NCBI RefSeq assembly: GCF_040115645.1
Contig: NW_027096015.1
Location: 1 to 64,000 of the forward strand
Source of the DNA: Euwallacea fornicatus
Lineage: Eukaryota; Arthropoda; Insecta; Coleoptera; Curculionidae
Reading direction: 5' to 3'
DNA length: 64,000 bases
In this document: positions 1 through 8,688 of the stretch, piece by piece
Position numbering within the stretch: position 1 is the first letter of the stretch
Layout of the letters: each line of letters opens with the position of its first letter
Made by a program: the position numbers and the translations under genes
The notes under the pieces: model-generated
The model's database searches: none
Told to the model about the DNA's origin: nothing
The model's input: the letters and a program-made list of their open reading frames with translations, nothing else

Positions 1-884
1 TAATTTTAATTTTTCTAATATTTCTTTTCAAAATGGCCCATAAATGCTCAATGGGATTTAAGTCGGCCGATTGTAGAGGTGTTTGAAGCAATTTTGGAAC
101 GTTCCAAATTAACCATTCTTTATTGAGCAGAGCCGTATGTTTCGGGTCGTTGTCGTGTTGGAATCTATAGACCCTGGGCATACCTAATTTTTCGGCACTT
201 TGCTTGACGTTTCTTTTCAAAATTTCGTTGTAACCGTATTTGTCCATAGTATTTTCAATAAAGTCAACAGATCCAACTCCTCTTGATGACATACATCCCC
301 AAATCATTAAAGGTCCACCACCATATTTAACAGTTGAAAGTGTATTGCGTGGATTATTGTCTTCATTGGCCTTTCTCCACACTCTATGGATTCCATCGGA
401 CCCAAAAAGATTGATTTTGGTTTCATCGGACCAAATGACTATCTCAAAACCCTTCGTCTTTGTCTATATGCTCTTTAGCGAACAGAAGACGTTTACGGCG
501 GTTTACTTTACTGACATAGGGTCTTTTCCTGGGTACTCTACCATGATATCCGTTTTTCGACAGTACTCGACGAATTGTTTGAAGACATACAAGCTTTCCT
601 GTTATATCTTGAACGATCAGACGAATTGTTGGTACACTACTTTTAGGATTTTTCTTAATTTCTTTAATAATTATCCTTTCTTCTCTTTCGCTTAATTTCC
701 TTTGTCTCGGTTTTTTGGGGAAATTTTTAATGGATCCTTGAGTTTTAAATTTATTAACAATATATTGAATTGTTGAGTGCGATTTGTCGGTCATTTCACC
801 AATTTTTCTCAAACTATAGCCCCTTAAAGCCATATTTATGATAGAATTTTTTAAATCTGTAATTAACTGCACTCCTTTCGACAT
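1..884 (-). pseudogene. Tc1-like transposase pseudogene (element A), cut by window edge
   Basis: Remnant of a cut-and-paste DNA transposase of the Tc1 group. I chose the ATG at 882-884 (MSKGVQLI...) because a helix-turn-helix region (SLRKIGEMTDKSHSTIQYIV) follows at the usual distance, then a basic stretch and an RRVLSKNGYHGRVPRKRP segment typical of the family. The catalytic triad is recognisable after a frame change: WSDE at about 422-433, then HDNDPKH with the second Asp at 152-154, and NPIEHLW with the Glu at 47-49. There are exactly 34 residues between the second Asp and the Glu, so this is DD34E. It is dead: a Trp codon is now TGA at 444-446, and a net 2-base loss just after it shifts the frame. 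The C-terminus and left terminal repeat lie outside the window. The 5' UTR probably fills 885 to about 950; I could not identify a right terminal repeat for it. Confidence 0.88.
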
Positions 885-935
885 TTTCCAAATGACTAAT
901 AAAAGAAACATCAAATATGTAAGTGCATTTTTATT

Positions 936-952
936 CAGGTAGGTAGGTAAAG
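936..952. repeat. Short AGGT microsatellite at the A/B junction
   Basis: CAGGTAGGTAGGTAAAGG-like tract at the point where recognisable element B sequence stops and element A upstream sequence begins. It is probably the scar of a rearrangement that removed most of element B. That is inference from its position only. Confidence 0.4.
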
Positions 953-1144
953 GTTTTCGTATTTCAATTAAATCTCTTGACAAGCGTTTGTTATTCGTAA
1001 TTTTAGGTCTTCGATATTTGTGACAGGGGTAGCATAAACTCAGCAACTGTACTTTTACTAACTCTTAACAAATTCCCGATTTCTCGATACGATCTGCCTT
1101 TAGCGTGATGAAAAATAATCAATTGTCGTATGTCAAAAGAAATA

Positions 1145-1173
1145 CAGTCGGTGCAGAAAGTATTCGTACAGAG
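1145..1173 (+). repeat. Left outer terminal inverted repeat of element C
   Basis: The first 27-29 bases of C match the reverse complement of 2776-2802 with one or two differences. The TA at 1143-1144 is the target duplication. Confidence 0.9.
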
Positions 1174-1416
1174 CGCAAAATTGTAAAAACGATCGATTTT
1201 ATGCTATAAAGGACATCTTTACAAGACAAAAAGAAACATATAGAGGTTCATTTGTATTATTCACAAATATTTTTAAAAGAAAAAGTAAGTTTAATAATTT
1301 TATTATTTAAATAAATATAGGAAACTATAAAATAATCACGAATTCAGAAGCAATAAGTATTCGTACAGATGTCAAAAACAAAATTTTAAGTAACAAATAC
1401 GACTCTAATAACAGTT

Positions 1417-2442
1417 TTAATATTTTGTAGGATAGCCTTTTGACTTTATAATTGCCTCTGACCTTCTAGGCATAGAATTAACTAAATTTCTTGTAAAATT
1501 TTCCGGAATTTTGTTCCACTCTTCTAAAAGTGCAACTTTTAATCCCTCCCTTGATTGGATTGGGTGGTTTCTAATTTTTTTTCCAAGTAACTCCAAAGCT
1601 GTTCGATGGGATTAATATCTGGCGACTGAGGAGGAGTTTTCAAATATTTTGGGGTGTTATAAAGGATCCAGAGCCTGGTCTTTATAGCAGTGTGCTTAGG
1701 ATCATTGTCTTGGCTAAAGATATAATTATCCTTAATTCCCATTTTTGTTGCACTTTGTAGAAGGTGGGTTTTTAAAATATGAATATATACCATTTGGTTC
1801 ATAATACCATCAATAAAATGAAGCAATCCTACTCCTGAAGCACTCATAAAGCCCCAAACCAAAACAGATCCTCTACCATACTTCACTGTCGGTTGTAAAT
1901 TTTCATTATTAAACGCAATTCCTTTTTTTTCTCTATACCTTAAAATGCCGTTTGTTGCCAAAAACTTCAAATTTACTTTAATCAGTAAATATGACTCGAT
2001 TCCAGTAAGATAGTGGGGTGGTAAGATGTCTTCTAGCGAATTCTAATCGCTTCTTTCTATTGATCTCATTAATAAAATATTTTTTACGAGCAACTCTGCC
2101 TTGATAGCCTTGTTTTTTTAAACAATTCCTCACAGTACGAGCAGAAACAAGTGTATTGTTGTATGTATTTAGTTATGTAGCAATTTTTTCCGCACTTGTT
2201 CGAGGATTCTCTTTAACTTTCCTTGCAATAATGGGTCTTAGATGTTCAGTTAATTTTTTAGGACGTCCAACACGAGGTTTATCCTTGAAAGTTTTGCGCT
2301 CACAATATATGTGTATAATCGTTTGTATAGTAGATCTTGGCCTATTTACTATTCTACCAATTTCCGCTAAAAATTTGCATTCATTATGTAATTTAACAAT
2401 CAGCTGTCGCACTTCCGATGTTTCATTACTATTACGTCCCAC
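1417..2442 (-). pseudogene. Tc1-like transposase pseudogene of element C
   Basis: The start is ATG at 2440-2442 (MGRNSNETSEVRQL), and the inferred stop is TAA at 1417-1419 after GYPTKY. Domains in order: N-terminal helix-turn-helix with RSTIQTIIHIY, a GRPKKL basic motif near residue 60, then the catalytic core. The first Asp is codon 154 (1981-1983, IFTD). The second is in SQDNDPKH and the Glu in INPIEQLW, 34 residues apart (DD34E). Lesions: a TAA at 2173-2175; a TAA at 1978-1980 immediately after the first catalytic Asp, where the family has Glu (GAA to TAA); a frameshift at about 1935-1965; and a further 1-nt shift in the T run near 1574-1582, after which the normal C-terminus reads to 1417. 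About 340 codons is the usual size for this family. It cannot make active protein. Confidence 0.9.
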
Positions 2443-2775
2443 GATCCTAAGCAGCTATCAAAATGTTATGTACCATTGTAAAATTTTTTTATTTTATTAC
2501 CTTTAATATCCGACTTTTTCGATTTTACTAAATTTAAAATGTGTATGTGTTAAGTCACGGTGAAGATGCAACTGCGTGCTATATACGAATACTTTATGCG
2601 AGTCTATTCCTGTCGATTTTTTGTTCTTGGTGTAATTCTCTTAGCGACACTCTTGTTTATGTTTTTTCTTCTTCGGATCGTAATATAATAATGTGAAACA
2701 ATGTGTATCATCAATTTGGCAAAGTAAATAAACATTAAAATCATCGAAATTTATCGATTTATAAAATATTATCTG

Positions 2776-2802
2776 CCGTACGAATACTTTCTGCACCGAC
2801 TG
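2776..2802 (-). repeat. Right outer terminal inverted repeat of element C
   Basis: Mirror of 1145-1173. It is followed by TA at 2803-2804, after which element B coding sequence resumes. Confidence 0.9.
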
Positions 2803-3172
2803 TATTTTTGCCTTTTCGCTCCATAATGTGAATTTTAGTAAGTAATAAATTCGCCTTCAAACCCCTTTGCACACAACTGACAAGAAAATTGAGTCTGAGA
2901 CATCTCTAATCTTTACGATCACAAAAACTCTGTATGCAATATTTTTCAATTATTTTTTACCTGCACCGCACTGCACCTCACCGCATTCCGTATCCGAATA
3001 TTCTTGCGACAGTAAAATTATGCCTCGTTTTCTTTGTTCGATAGCATCTTTGTATACAATTAAATATGAAAGATCAAAAATGTATTTACACATACTAGAA
3101 ACATTGTTTTAACTAATTATTACTTAATAATAAGTTAGCAAAAAACCTAATATGTCCTTTCAAAAATACCAT

Positions 3173-3200
3173 AGTGTCCGAGTATTCATGCGAGTCACTG
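3173..3200 (-). repeat. Right terminal inverted repeat of element B
   Basis: Ends GAGTCACTG followed by TA (3201-3202). An internal relative at 2990-3013 gives the doubled end typical of IR/DR elements. The partner at the other end is missing because B is truncated. Confidence 0.75.
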
Positions 3201-3202
3201 TA

Positions 3203-3387
3203 AGTGTGTTGTTATCAAGTGCGTTTGTCCTGCATCGGTTCAGTGCCAAATGAGCTGTGGTCCTTCGAACAAAATAAAATCTACACAAAAGAGATACAGT
3301 TCACCTCGGTACTGCCGACCAACTGTGCCCCCTTTGTGTCTGGGGTGAGACAGCAAGCGAACGCAAACTTGTCCCGTTCAATTACTA
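3203..3387. other. Unassigned spacer
   Basis: Non-repetitive DNA of mixed composition between element B and the gypsy-like remnant. It could be further upstream retroelement sequence, but I recognise no protease motif, primer-binding site or LTR boundary here. Confidence 0.4.
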
Positions 3388-3895
3388 AACGACCAAGTGG
3401 AAATTCCTTATAAAATTGGAAGACCCATGAATTCAACTAGTTGTTTTGTAATTGATCCTCATGAGAAAGTCATGAAAGAAATTCCCGTATGTGTCTTTGA
3501 AGGTGACGTCGCAATTGAACGAGTAGACCTAACCGAGAATTCATAATTCGGCAAAGTTTGAGTTTTTCTGGGAACTGGGTGCTGTTGAAATTCAAACGAA
3601 TCGAATTTGCAACAAAACAAAATTTTCCGGTTACACCGTTCAAAGAATCAGATTACGATGTTTACGATTTCGAGAAGGTGAAGAATGACGTATCATCTTT
3701 GTATAATGTGAAATATGAACGTCCGAGTGACATTCAAAATATAATTAGAACTGACCATATGAACTTCGAGGAAAAGATGCGATTATTAAATTATGCAAGG
3801 AATATTCGGATATATTTTTTAAACAGGGCGATAAATTAACTTTTACTTCGAAAATAAGACATGAGATTAAAACAAAGAACGAAATTCCTGTATAC
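3388..3895 (+). pseudogene. Ty3/gypsy-like LTR retrotransposon pol remnant
   Basis: A fragment of a polyprotein from the linker between protease and reverse transcriptase. Near the right end, IRTDHMNFEEKMRLLNYARN is followed, after a one-base frame change near 3815-3825, by KLTFTSKIRHEIKTK and NEIPVY. This order (acidic 'RTDH' helix, then 'LTF..KIKHEI.T..EIPVY' just before the reverse transcriptase fingers) is characteristic of gypsy-type pol. Upstream, in another frame, IPYKIGRPMNS and EIPVCVFEGDVAIE at about 3400-3540 resemble the preceding linker. The fragment stops at GTA/TAC around 3892, where a repeat beginning TACAGGGTGTCC takes over. No protease, reverse transcriptase core, integrase or LTR is present. 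Family call moderate. Confidence 0.6.
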
Positions 3896-4392
3896 AGGGT
3901 GTCCGTTTTACGAGCTCAACCATGGGGATCTCGGTTATTTGAAGAGATACGAGGTCGGTTAAATTAGGGCAAAGTTGCGCATTTTCGAGCTTTGTAAGAT
4001 GCCGTTTGACAAATTATAAAATTTCGATTACTTCCGGAAATATCCGGGAAAATACGAAATGTCGAAAAAAGATTTTTATTTTTTTCTCGATTCGTTTGAA
4101 GAGATAATTGAAAATGGCTGGCACATTTTCATAGTCACTTTTTCTCCTCGACGTGATGACAGTGTCAAATTTGGAATCCGACGTTTCGATTTTCCGGAAC
4201 CATCATCAACTTTATTTTTTCTTATGGGCGCCATCTCGGATTTTCCCATTTCTAGATTCAACTTTTTTTTTCGATTATTATGATGTATCCTATGTTAAGA
4301 GTCGGTCTTGCTGTTTAAAAGAAATAGAAAAAATCCTGTTTCTGCAAAGAATGGAAATAACATAAATGCCTGTGTTCTGATAATTTTTAATA
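3891..4392. repeat. Unclassified interspersed repeat with TACAGGGTGTCC end
   Basis: Starts at the TATACAGGGTGTCCG motif that interrupts the gypsy-like frame. The rest (4000-4300) is T-rich with no credible coding sequence; the open frames on both strands are low-complexity. A similar terminal motif in opposite orientation ends at 5475. I could not identify the class; a short DNA transposon derivative is one option. Confidence 0.45.
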
Positions 4393-4514
4393 AAGGGTGA
4401 GTCGGGAGGATCGTGCCAAACTTCAGGAGCGTGTTATACATGAAAAATAAATGTAAAAAAACTTAAATGTTGTTATCCGATTTTCGTTTGTTTACAAGTT
4501 ATAGCGTAAATAAA
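4393..4514 (+). repeat. Left long inverted repeat of the mariner-like element
   Basis: Pairs with 4887-5010. The inner end is the ATAGCGTAAATAAA motif at 4501-4514. Confidence 0.88.
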
Positions 4515-4592
4515 ATTAAAACATAAATTTAAAAAATTTATAAATTTCATAAGAAATTCCATAAATTAACGTTTGAATATCATAGTAACTGT

Positions 4593-4860
4593 TCAAAAAT
4601 ATTGCGATTCTAAACATTTTCGGCTTCGTCTATGAAGAGCATTCGTTGCGCTCCTAATTGTTTCATGTCTTTCTTTAATGGCAGCTGCAGCATTGCTAAT
4701 GCGTTGAATTAGTGCATCTTGAGTGTCCACTTTTACTCTGTACACTTCAGTTTTAAACCAACCCCACAAACAATAGTCTAGTGGTGTGAGGTCTGGAGAT
4801 CTTGGAACCAACTAATAGGGCCACCATGTCCAATCCAACGTCCAGGAAAGGTACGTTTAT
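4593..4860 (-). pseudogene. Transposase C-terminal fragment (mariner-like, DUF4817-associated type)
   Basis: In one minus-strand frame, RTFPGRWIGHGGPISW ends near 4810. After a small frame change, PRSPDLTPLDYCLWGWFKTE follows, and then a helical C-terminus to a TGA at 4593-4595. The pairing 'FPGRWIGRGGP..WP.RSPDLTPLDFFLWG' is well known from insect transposases that carry an N-terminal DUF4817 helix-turn-helix, in the IS630-Tc1-mariner superfamily. The last acidic catalytic residue would be the Asp of TPLD. Everything upstream, including the first two catalytic Asp residues and the DNA-binding domain, is deleted. Confidence 0.72.
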
Positions 4861-4886
4861 GGTGAATAGAATCCTAGTTAAAAAAA

Positions 4887-5010
4887 TTTATTTACGCTAT
4901 AACTTGAAAACAATCGAAAATCGGATAACAACATTTGAGTTTTTTTACATTTATTTTTCATGTACAACACGCTCCTGAAGTTTGGCACGATCCTCCCGAC
5001 TCACCCTGTT
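4887..5010 (-). repeat. Right long inverted repeat of the mariner-like element
   Basis: Reverse complement of 4393-4514 with a few substitutions. It ends CACCCTGTT before TA at 5011-5012. Confidence 0.88.
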
Positions 5011-5012
5011 TA

Positions 5013-5156
5013 GTACATTAAAATTATTGTTCAAGACATGCAGCGAACGTTAAGCTTCAAATATCTCAAGAAGAAAGCCTCGTAGAGTTTTTTAACAAGA
5101 GACCTTTTTTCCTTAAAAAATGTAGGAAAATACAAGTTTAGTCATAAATAAATTTT
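5013..5156. other. Unassigned AT-rich spacer
   Basis: No coding sequence, repeat or known motif recognised between the mariner-like element and the next short element. Confidence 0.4.
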
Positions 5157-5475
5157 ATACCGGGTGATGAAAAAATTATGCCCTTTTAAAGAGGGTTCAT
5201 CGAGCGTTGACAACGCCCTCGACATTGTGCATCGAAAATGTAAACGGATTCTGATTTCTTATCCCCAAAAACTGCCCGATACGACATTTTGTGTAGATAG
5301 CAGCATTACCAACCAAGAAATGAATTTTTTTGCTTTTTTTTGTTTTCACTTTGACGCCCTGTATTTCGAAAACCGTCCACTTTTGGACTAAGGTAAATTG
5401 GGTTAAATCGTCATGTTTTGACCTCAGAAATCTGTGGTAGAATTTTGTACAGACCTTTTAGAGACACCCTGTATA
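5157..5475. mobile_element. Short element with CACCCTGTATA-type ends (about 319 bp)
   Basis: The left end TATACCGGGTG and the right end CACCCTGTATA (5465-5475) form an imperfect 11-bp inverted pair. At the right end the LINE reading frame is cut exactly after ...LLQSY, so this sequence or its parent broke into the LINE. No protein. It is probably a miniature non-autonomous transposon, but the ends are short and it might be one arm of a larger element beginning at 3891. Confidence 0.45.
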
Positions 5476-7213
5476 GGACTGTAATAATTTTGAGTATGCT
5501 GCAGGAAGGAGCAATTTCAATTTGTGGTTCAACCCTTCATGCCAAACCCTGTCGAAGGCCTGCGCCACATCCAGGAATACCGCTGAACACACCCTTCTGT
5601 CTTCAAATGATTTTTCGATAATATCGGTTATTCTGTGGACTTGTTCAATCGTAGAGTGTTGTTTCTTAAAACCAAATTGGTGATTTGGAATAATATTCTC
5701 TTCTTCAATAATGGGTTTCAGTCGTTTCAGCAGAAGTTTCTCAAACAATTTGGATATAACACGTAGCAATGATATTGGCCTGTATGATGTCGTTTCGTGT
5801 GATGGTTTACCAAGTTTGGGGATCATTATGACTTCAGCCACCCTCCATAGTTGCGGCACATATTTTAGTCTGAATGAGGCATTGATTAAATTGGTGATTT
5901 TAACCAAGCCTTTTCTAGGCAGTTGTCTCAAGATTTGCCCAGTAATTAGGTCATAGCCGGGTGCTTTTGCAGGGTTGATATTGGTTCCTATTTCTTTTTT
6001 AACTTCAGTCATAGTGACATATGGAATTCCCTCACTTTCCCGCTCGTAACCATGGGGCAGTATATCTTCATACTCAGCTGAATGTGGTTGAAATATCTTT
6101 TCAAGGTGATCCGCAAACCTTTTCGCTTTTTCTTCATTATTTCTAGCCCAGGTACCAATTTCATTTTTGATCGGAGGTATCAGAATGATATGTCCCTTCA
6201 AATACCTCGCTGATTTCTACAGTGAGTAGTCCGTGCTAGAATCATTAGTAAGACCACGCAAAAATTCGTTGGTTATGTCATTTTTTAGTTGTTTTATTTC
6301 GTATCTAAGTTGAGACGCTAGATTATTCAGCCTAGTTTTGTCTTGTTGGGCTCTGGTCTGTTGCCATTTTTTCCTTGATCTTCTTTTCTTGGCTATCATT
6401 TCCAGGATTTCTGTCGGATAGTTATTACCTTTCAATTTTCTTTTGATTTGTGGAGTATTCTGCAATGCACAGTGTTGAATATCCTTTACCGATTTCTCCA
6501 CTTCAAGATCCAGTTCTTCATCGGTTTGGAGTGAGACTCTCAAATTGATTTTTTCATCTAATGTTGATCTAAAACTTTCCCAATCGGTCCGCTTGTTAAC
6601 TAGGCAGGGGTTAGTTGGTTTGGAAATAACATGTTCATTCAAAGTAAGTACGATCGGCGAATGATCCGAGTTTAACTCTAAACTATCTTTAATTTGCATA
6701 TAATTGCTTGATATGTTTTTAGCGATAAAGAAGTCCAACAGATTTGGAATCTTTTCTTGGTCAGTTGGCCAATATGTAGGTGTGCCAGTTGATATAGTTT
6801 CACAACGTTGCATTTGAACGGCCTTCAGTAATTCTCTTCCTTTCGTTGTAATGAGTCTGGATCCCCAGTGAGTGTGCTTCGCATTGAAATCACCGCCTAT
6901 AATGAATCTACCTCCCAATGCTTTTAAAAGTTGTTCCTATCTTTCATGTTTGATATTGTGTTTTGGAGGGCTGTATATGCCGGCTATAATGATATTTCCA
7001 TTTCTAGTTGTAATACTTACAGCAGTGTCCTGAATATCCTCTACCTCAAGCTTTATTCTTTCAGACTGTGGAATACTTTCTTTGACTATTACCGCACTTC
7101 CCCCCTCTGCTGTGTTGTCTAGGTGGATTGTGCAATACAGTTTGTGTCCTAGAAACTTTAAAAAGGATTGCTTAGTAAAGTTAGTTTCAGCTATTAGGCA
7201 CGCATCTATTTTA

Positions 7214-7255
7214 CACTGACTTTCAAAAAAACCGCAACACCAAGAAGAACGCATT
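7214..7255 (+). repeat. Left terminal inverted repeat of element D
   Basis: Contains CCGCAACACCAAGAAGAAC, matched on the opposite strand at the right end with only a few differences (for example CACTGAC versus CACTAAC). Confidence 0.92.
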
Positions 7256-7457
7256 GTATGTATTTGAAATTTTGGTATGATTTTAGATTTCTAAAGAGAA
7301 AAAAATTATAAACATTTCAAGTTCGTGTTTTAATGCGATATGAAGTTTTTTTTAACTTTTTTATCTTTGACGATCGTTCTTTTTGCAAATTTTTGTACAG
7401 GCGGATAGCGATAAAGGTACTATTGTTAGTACCATATTGAATGTGTGATAGGGCAAA
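7256..7457 (+). other. 5' untranslated region of element D
   Basis: AT-rich leader between the left inverted repeat and the transposase ATG, the usual place for the promoter of such elements. I see no clear TATA box or initiator to mark. Confidence 0.45.
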
Positions 7458-8456
7458 ATGCCTCGTGCACGCCAAAATGCAGTTCATCGGCAGTTAACTC
7501 CCTTCGAAAGGGGAAGAATTGTTGGTATGCACGAGGCAGGTTTACCTTTCCGCGAAATTGCACGTAGATTGGACCGAAACGCATCAACAATGCTAAGAGC
7601 TCGGAGAGATTGGTCTAACGAAGGGTCAGTAAATCGTCATCGTAGTAGTGGCCGTCCATGAATGACGAACCGACGCGAAGACCGGCGACTTCGTTGTTCA
7701 GCGACAGGCGCTCCGTTTGAAACAATTCCGTCTCTTGGTACTATCTGGGTAGCCACCCTAAATCGAAGGGTCTCCCTTAGTACGATGTATCGCAGAATTC
7801 GAAGTTTTCGACTAAATTCATATCGTCCTATGCGTCGGCTTCCATTATCGCGAAACCACAGGGTGGCCCGACTGGAGTGGTGTCGTCTGAGAGTGCAATG
7901 GGTGGACGAGTGGAGAAGAATCGTGTTCAGTGATGAGAGTCGATTTTGTTTATGGCGATCTGATGGACGATTACGTGTTAGAAGGCGCAGAGGAGAGTGA
8001 TTAAATGTGGACTTTTTGGAAAGGCGTTATTCTGGTTTAACACCAGATGTCATGGTTTGGGGTGCCATCCAGTATGGTAGTCGGTTTCCTCTTGTTTTCA
8101 TTTATGATAGATTAAATGCTCAGAGGTACATTAATAGTGTCTTAGAACCGGTTCTTGTACCATACATGCACGACCATCCTGGAAGCACATTTCAACAGGA
8201 TAATGCGCGACCACATGTAACTAACGATACTTTAAGGTATTTGGAAGCTGAAAATTTCTATACTTTGCCTTGGCCAGCTCGGTCTCCAGATTTGTCCCCA
8301 ATAGAGCATGTATGGGATACAATGGGTCGGAGACTTCAACGTTTAGCTCGCCCTCCAGAGACCATAGATGAACTCCGCGAGCAGGTGCAGATTGTCTGGG
8401 ATACAACACCAGAGGAAGATATTGACAATTTAAGAGGAGATACCACCCATTATTAA
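7458..8456 (+). pseudogene. Tc1-like transposase pseudogene of element D
   Basis: A single frame of 332 codons from ATG at 7458 to TAA at 8456, interrupted by TGA at 7659-7661 and TGA at 7998-8000. Order: the first helix-turn-helix (TPFERGRIVGMHEAGLPFRE then IARRL...STMLRA) over residues about 14-45; a GRP basic motif at about 65, ending at the first stop; a second helix-turn-helix (VSLSTMYRRIRSFRL); then the catalytic core. Asp 159 is in IVFSDES, Asp 248 in FQQDNARPH and Glu 283 in SPIEHVWD. The last two are 34 residues apart (DD34E). Both stops sit where the family has Arg, and CGA to TGA is the simplest explanation. The C-terminus (EEDIDNLRGDTTHY) looks about 15-20 residues short, so a small in-frame deletion is likely. 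Otherwise the reading frame is intact. Confidence 0.92.
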
Positions 8457-8562
8457 ATTATTATTAAATTTATTCACTTATTCACAATAATTTTCTTTTG
8501 ATATTTTGATCGTTTTTATCCATTACCCGACCCAACGTAATGCCAGAATTTCAAACGTGTAC

Positions 8563-8604
8563 GATGTGTTCTTCTTGGTGTTGCGGTTTTTTTGAAAGTT
8601 AGTG
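8563..8604 (-). repeat. Right terminal inverted repeat of element D
   Basis: Contains GTTCTTCTTGGTGTTGCGG and finishes GAAAGTTAGTG before TA at 8605-8606. Confidence 0.92.
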
Positions 8605-8688
8605 TATTTATGTCCAGGACTACCTGCAACTCTTGGTGGTGGTTGAGCAACCCATTTGCATTCCAAGATATAATTTTAATTGTACGGT

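Larger units (their letters stand above)
1145..2802 (-). mobile_element. Tc1-like element C, full length (1,658 bp), inactive
   Basis: A complete transposon bounded by inverted repeats: the left end starts CAGTCGGTGCAGAAAGTATT at 1145, and the right end finishes with the complement, ending CGACTG at 2802. TA duplications flank it at 1143-1144 and 2803-2804. Inner copies of the terminal motif lie at about 1349-1369 (AAGTATTCGTACAG) and 2582-2606 (TACGAATACTTTATGCGAGTC), about 200 bp from each end. So C also has the IR/DR arrangement, with two transposase-binding-like motifs per end. It contains one decayed transposase gene on the minus strand. It inserted into element B after B was already in place. 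Confidence 0.92.
953..2824 (-). pseudogene. Tc1-like transposase N-terminus of element B, split by element C
   Basis: The start ATG is at 2822-2824 (MERKGK). Only 20 nt of coding sequence precede the TA at 2803-2804; the gene resumes at 1142 on the far side of element C. With C and one TA left out, the two pieces join in frame into a helix-turn-helix region that includes DIRQLIIFHHAKGRSYREIG and then NLLRVSKSTVAEF. This is the DNA-binding part of Tc1-type transposases. The frame reaches a TAA at 1003-1005. A neighbouring frame carries YRRPKITNNKRLSRDLIEI, the usual basic segment, so there is also a frameshift near 1005-1045. No catalytic domain is left. The similarity was recognised by eye; the family is firm, the exact lineage is not. 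Confidence 0.8.
953..3200 (-). mobile_element. Tc1-like element B, 5' fragment interrupted by element C
   Basis: The right end of a Tc1-like transposon is at 3173-3200 (ends ...GCGAGTCACTG), followed by TA at 3201-3202. A related copy of the same motif lies at 2990-3013 (ATCCGAATATTCTTGCGAC), about 185 bp inside. This gives the outer and inner direct-repeat layout (IR/DR) known for some Tc1/mariner elements. The transposase N-terminus is encoded from 2824 leftwards. Element C (1145-2802) sits inside it, between TA copies at 1143-1144 and 2803-2804. Only the first part of the gene survives; the rest of B is missing to the left of about 953, where element A begins. Confidence 0.8.
4393..5010. 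mobile_element. Mariner-like non-autonomous element with long inverted repeats (about 618 bp)
   Basis: Two inverted repeats of about 122 bp, 4393-4514 and 4887-5010, match at all but roughly seven to ten positions by eye. Both ends read AGGGTGAGTCGGGAGGATCG inward. TA occurs on both outer sides (4391-4392 and 5011-5012), consistent with TA target duplication. The centre holds the end of a decayed transposase on the minus strand. Most of the parental coding region is gone, so this is an internally deleted derivative that would depend on a transposase made elsewhere. Confidence 0.85.
7214..8604 (+). mobile_element. Tc1-like element D (1,391 bp), inserted in the LINE endonuclease
   Basis: Bounded by inverted repeats of about 40 bp beginning CACTGACTTTCAAAAAAACC at 7214, with the complement ending at 8604. 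TA flanks it at 7212-7213 and 8605-8606. It contains a nearly full-length transposase with two stops. It is the best preserved element in the window and the only DNA transposon here whose gene reads on the plus strand. It must be younger than the LINE insertion. Skipping it restores the LINE endonuclease frame exactly. Confidence 0.93.

Noticed and set aside
240..695. Plus-strand open frame of 151 codons
   Set aside because: It is antisense to the element A transposase, whose catalytic motifs read on the minus strand.
2156..2506. Plus-strand open frame of 116 codons
   Set aside because: Antisense to the helix-turn-helix part of the element C transposase.
4059..4365. Overlapping open frames on both strands
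   Set aside because: Low-complexity T-rich repeat DNA; no domain, and frames on both strands are equally unlikely.
5164..5391. Plus-strand open frame of 75 codons
   Set aside because: Lies inside the short CACCCTGTATA-ended element; no recognisable motif.
8221..8409. Minus-strand open frame inside element D
   Set aside because: Shadow of the transposase catalytic core, which is on the plus strand.
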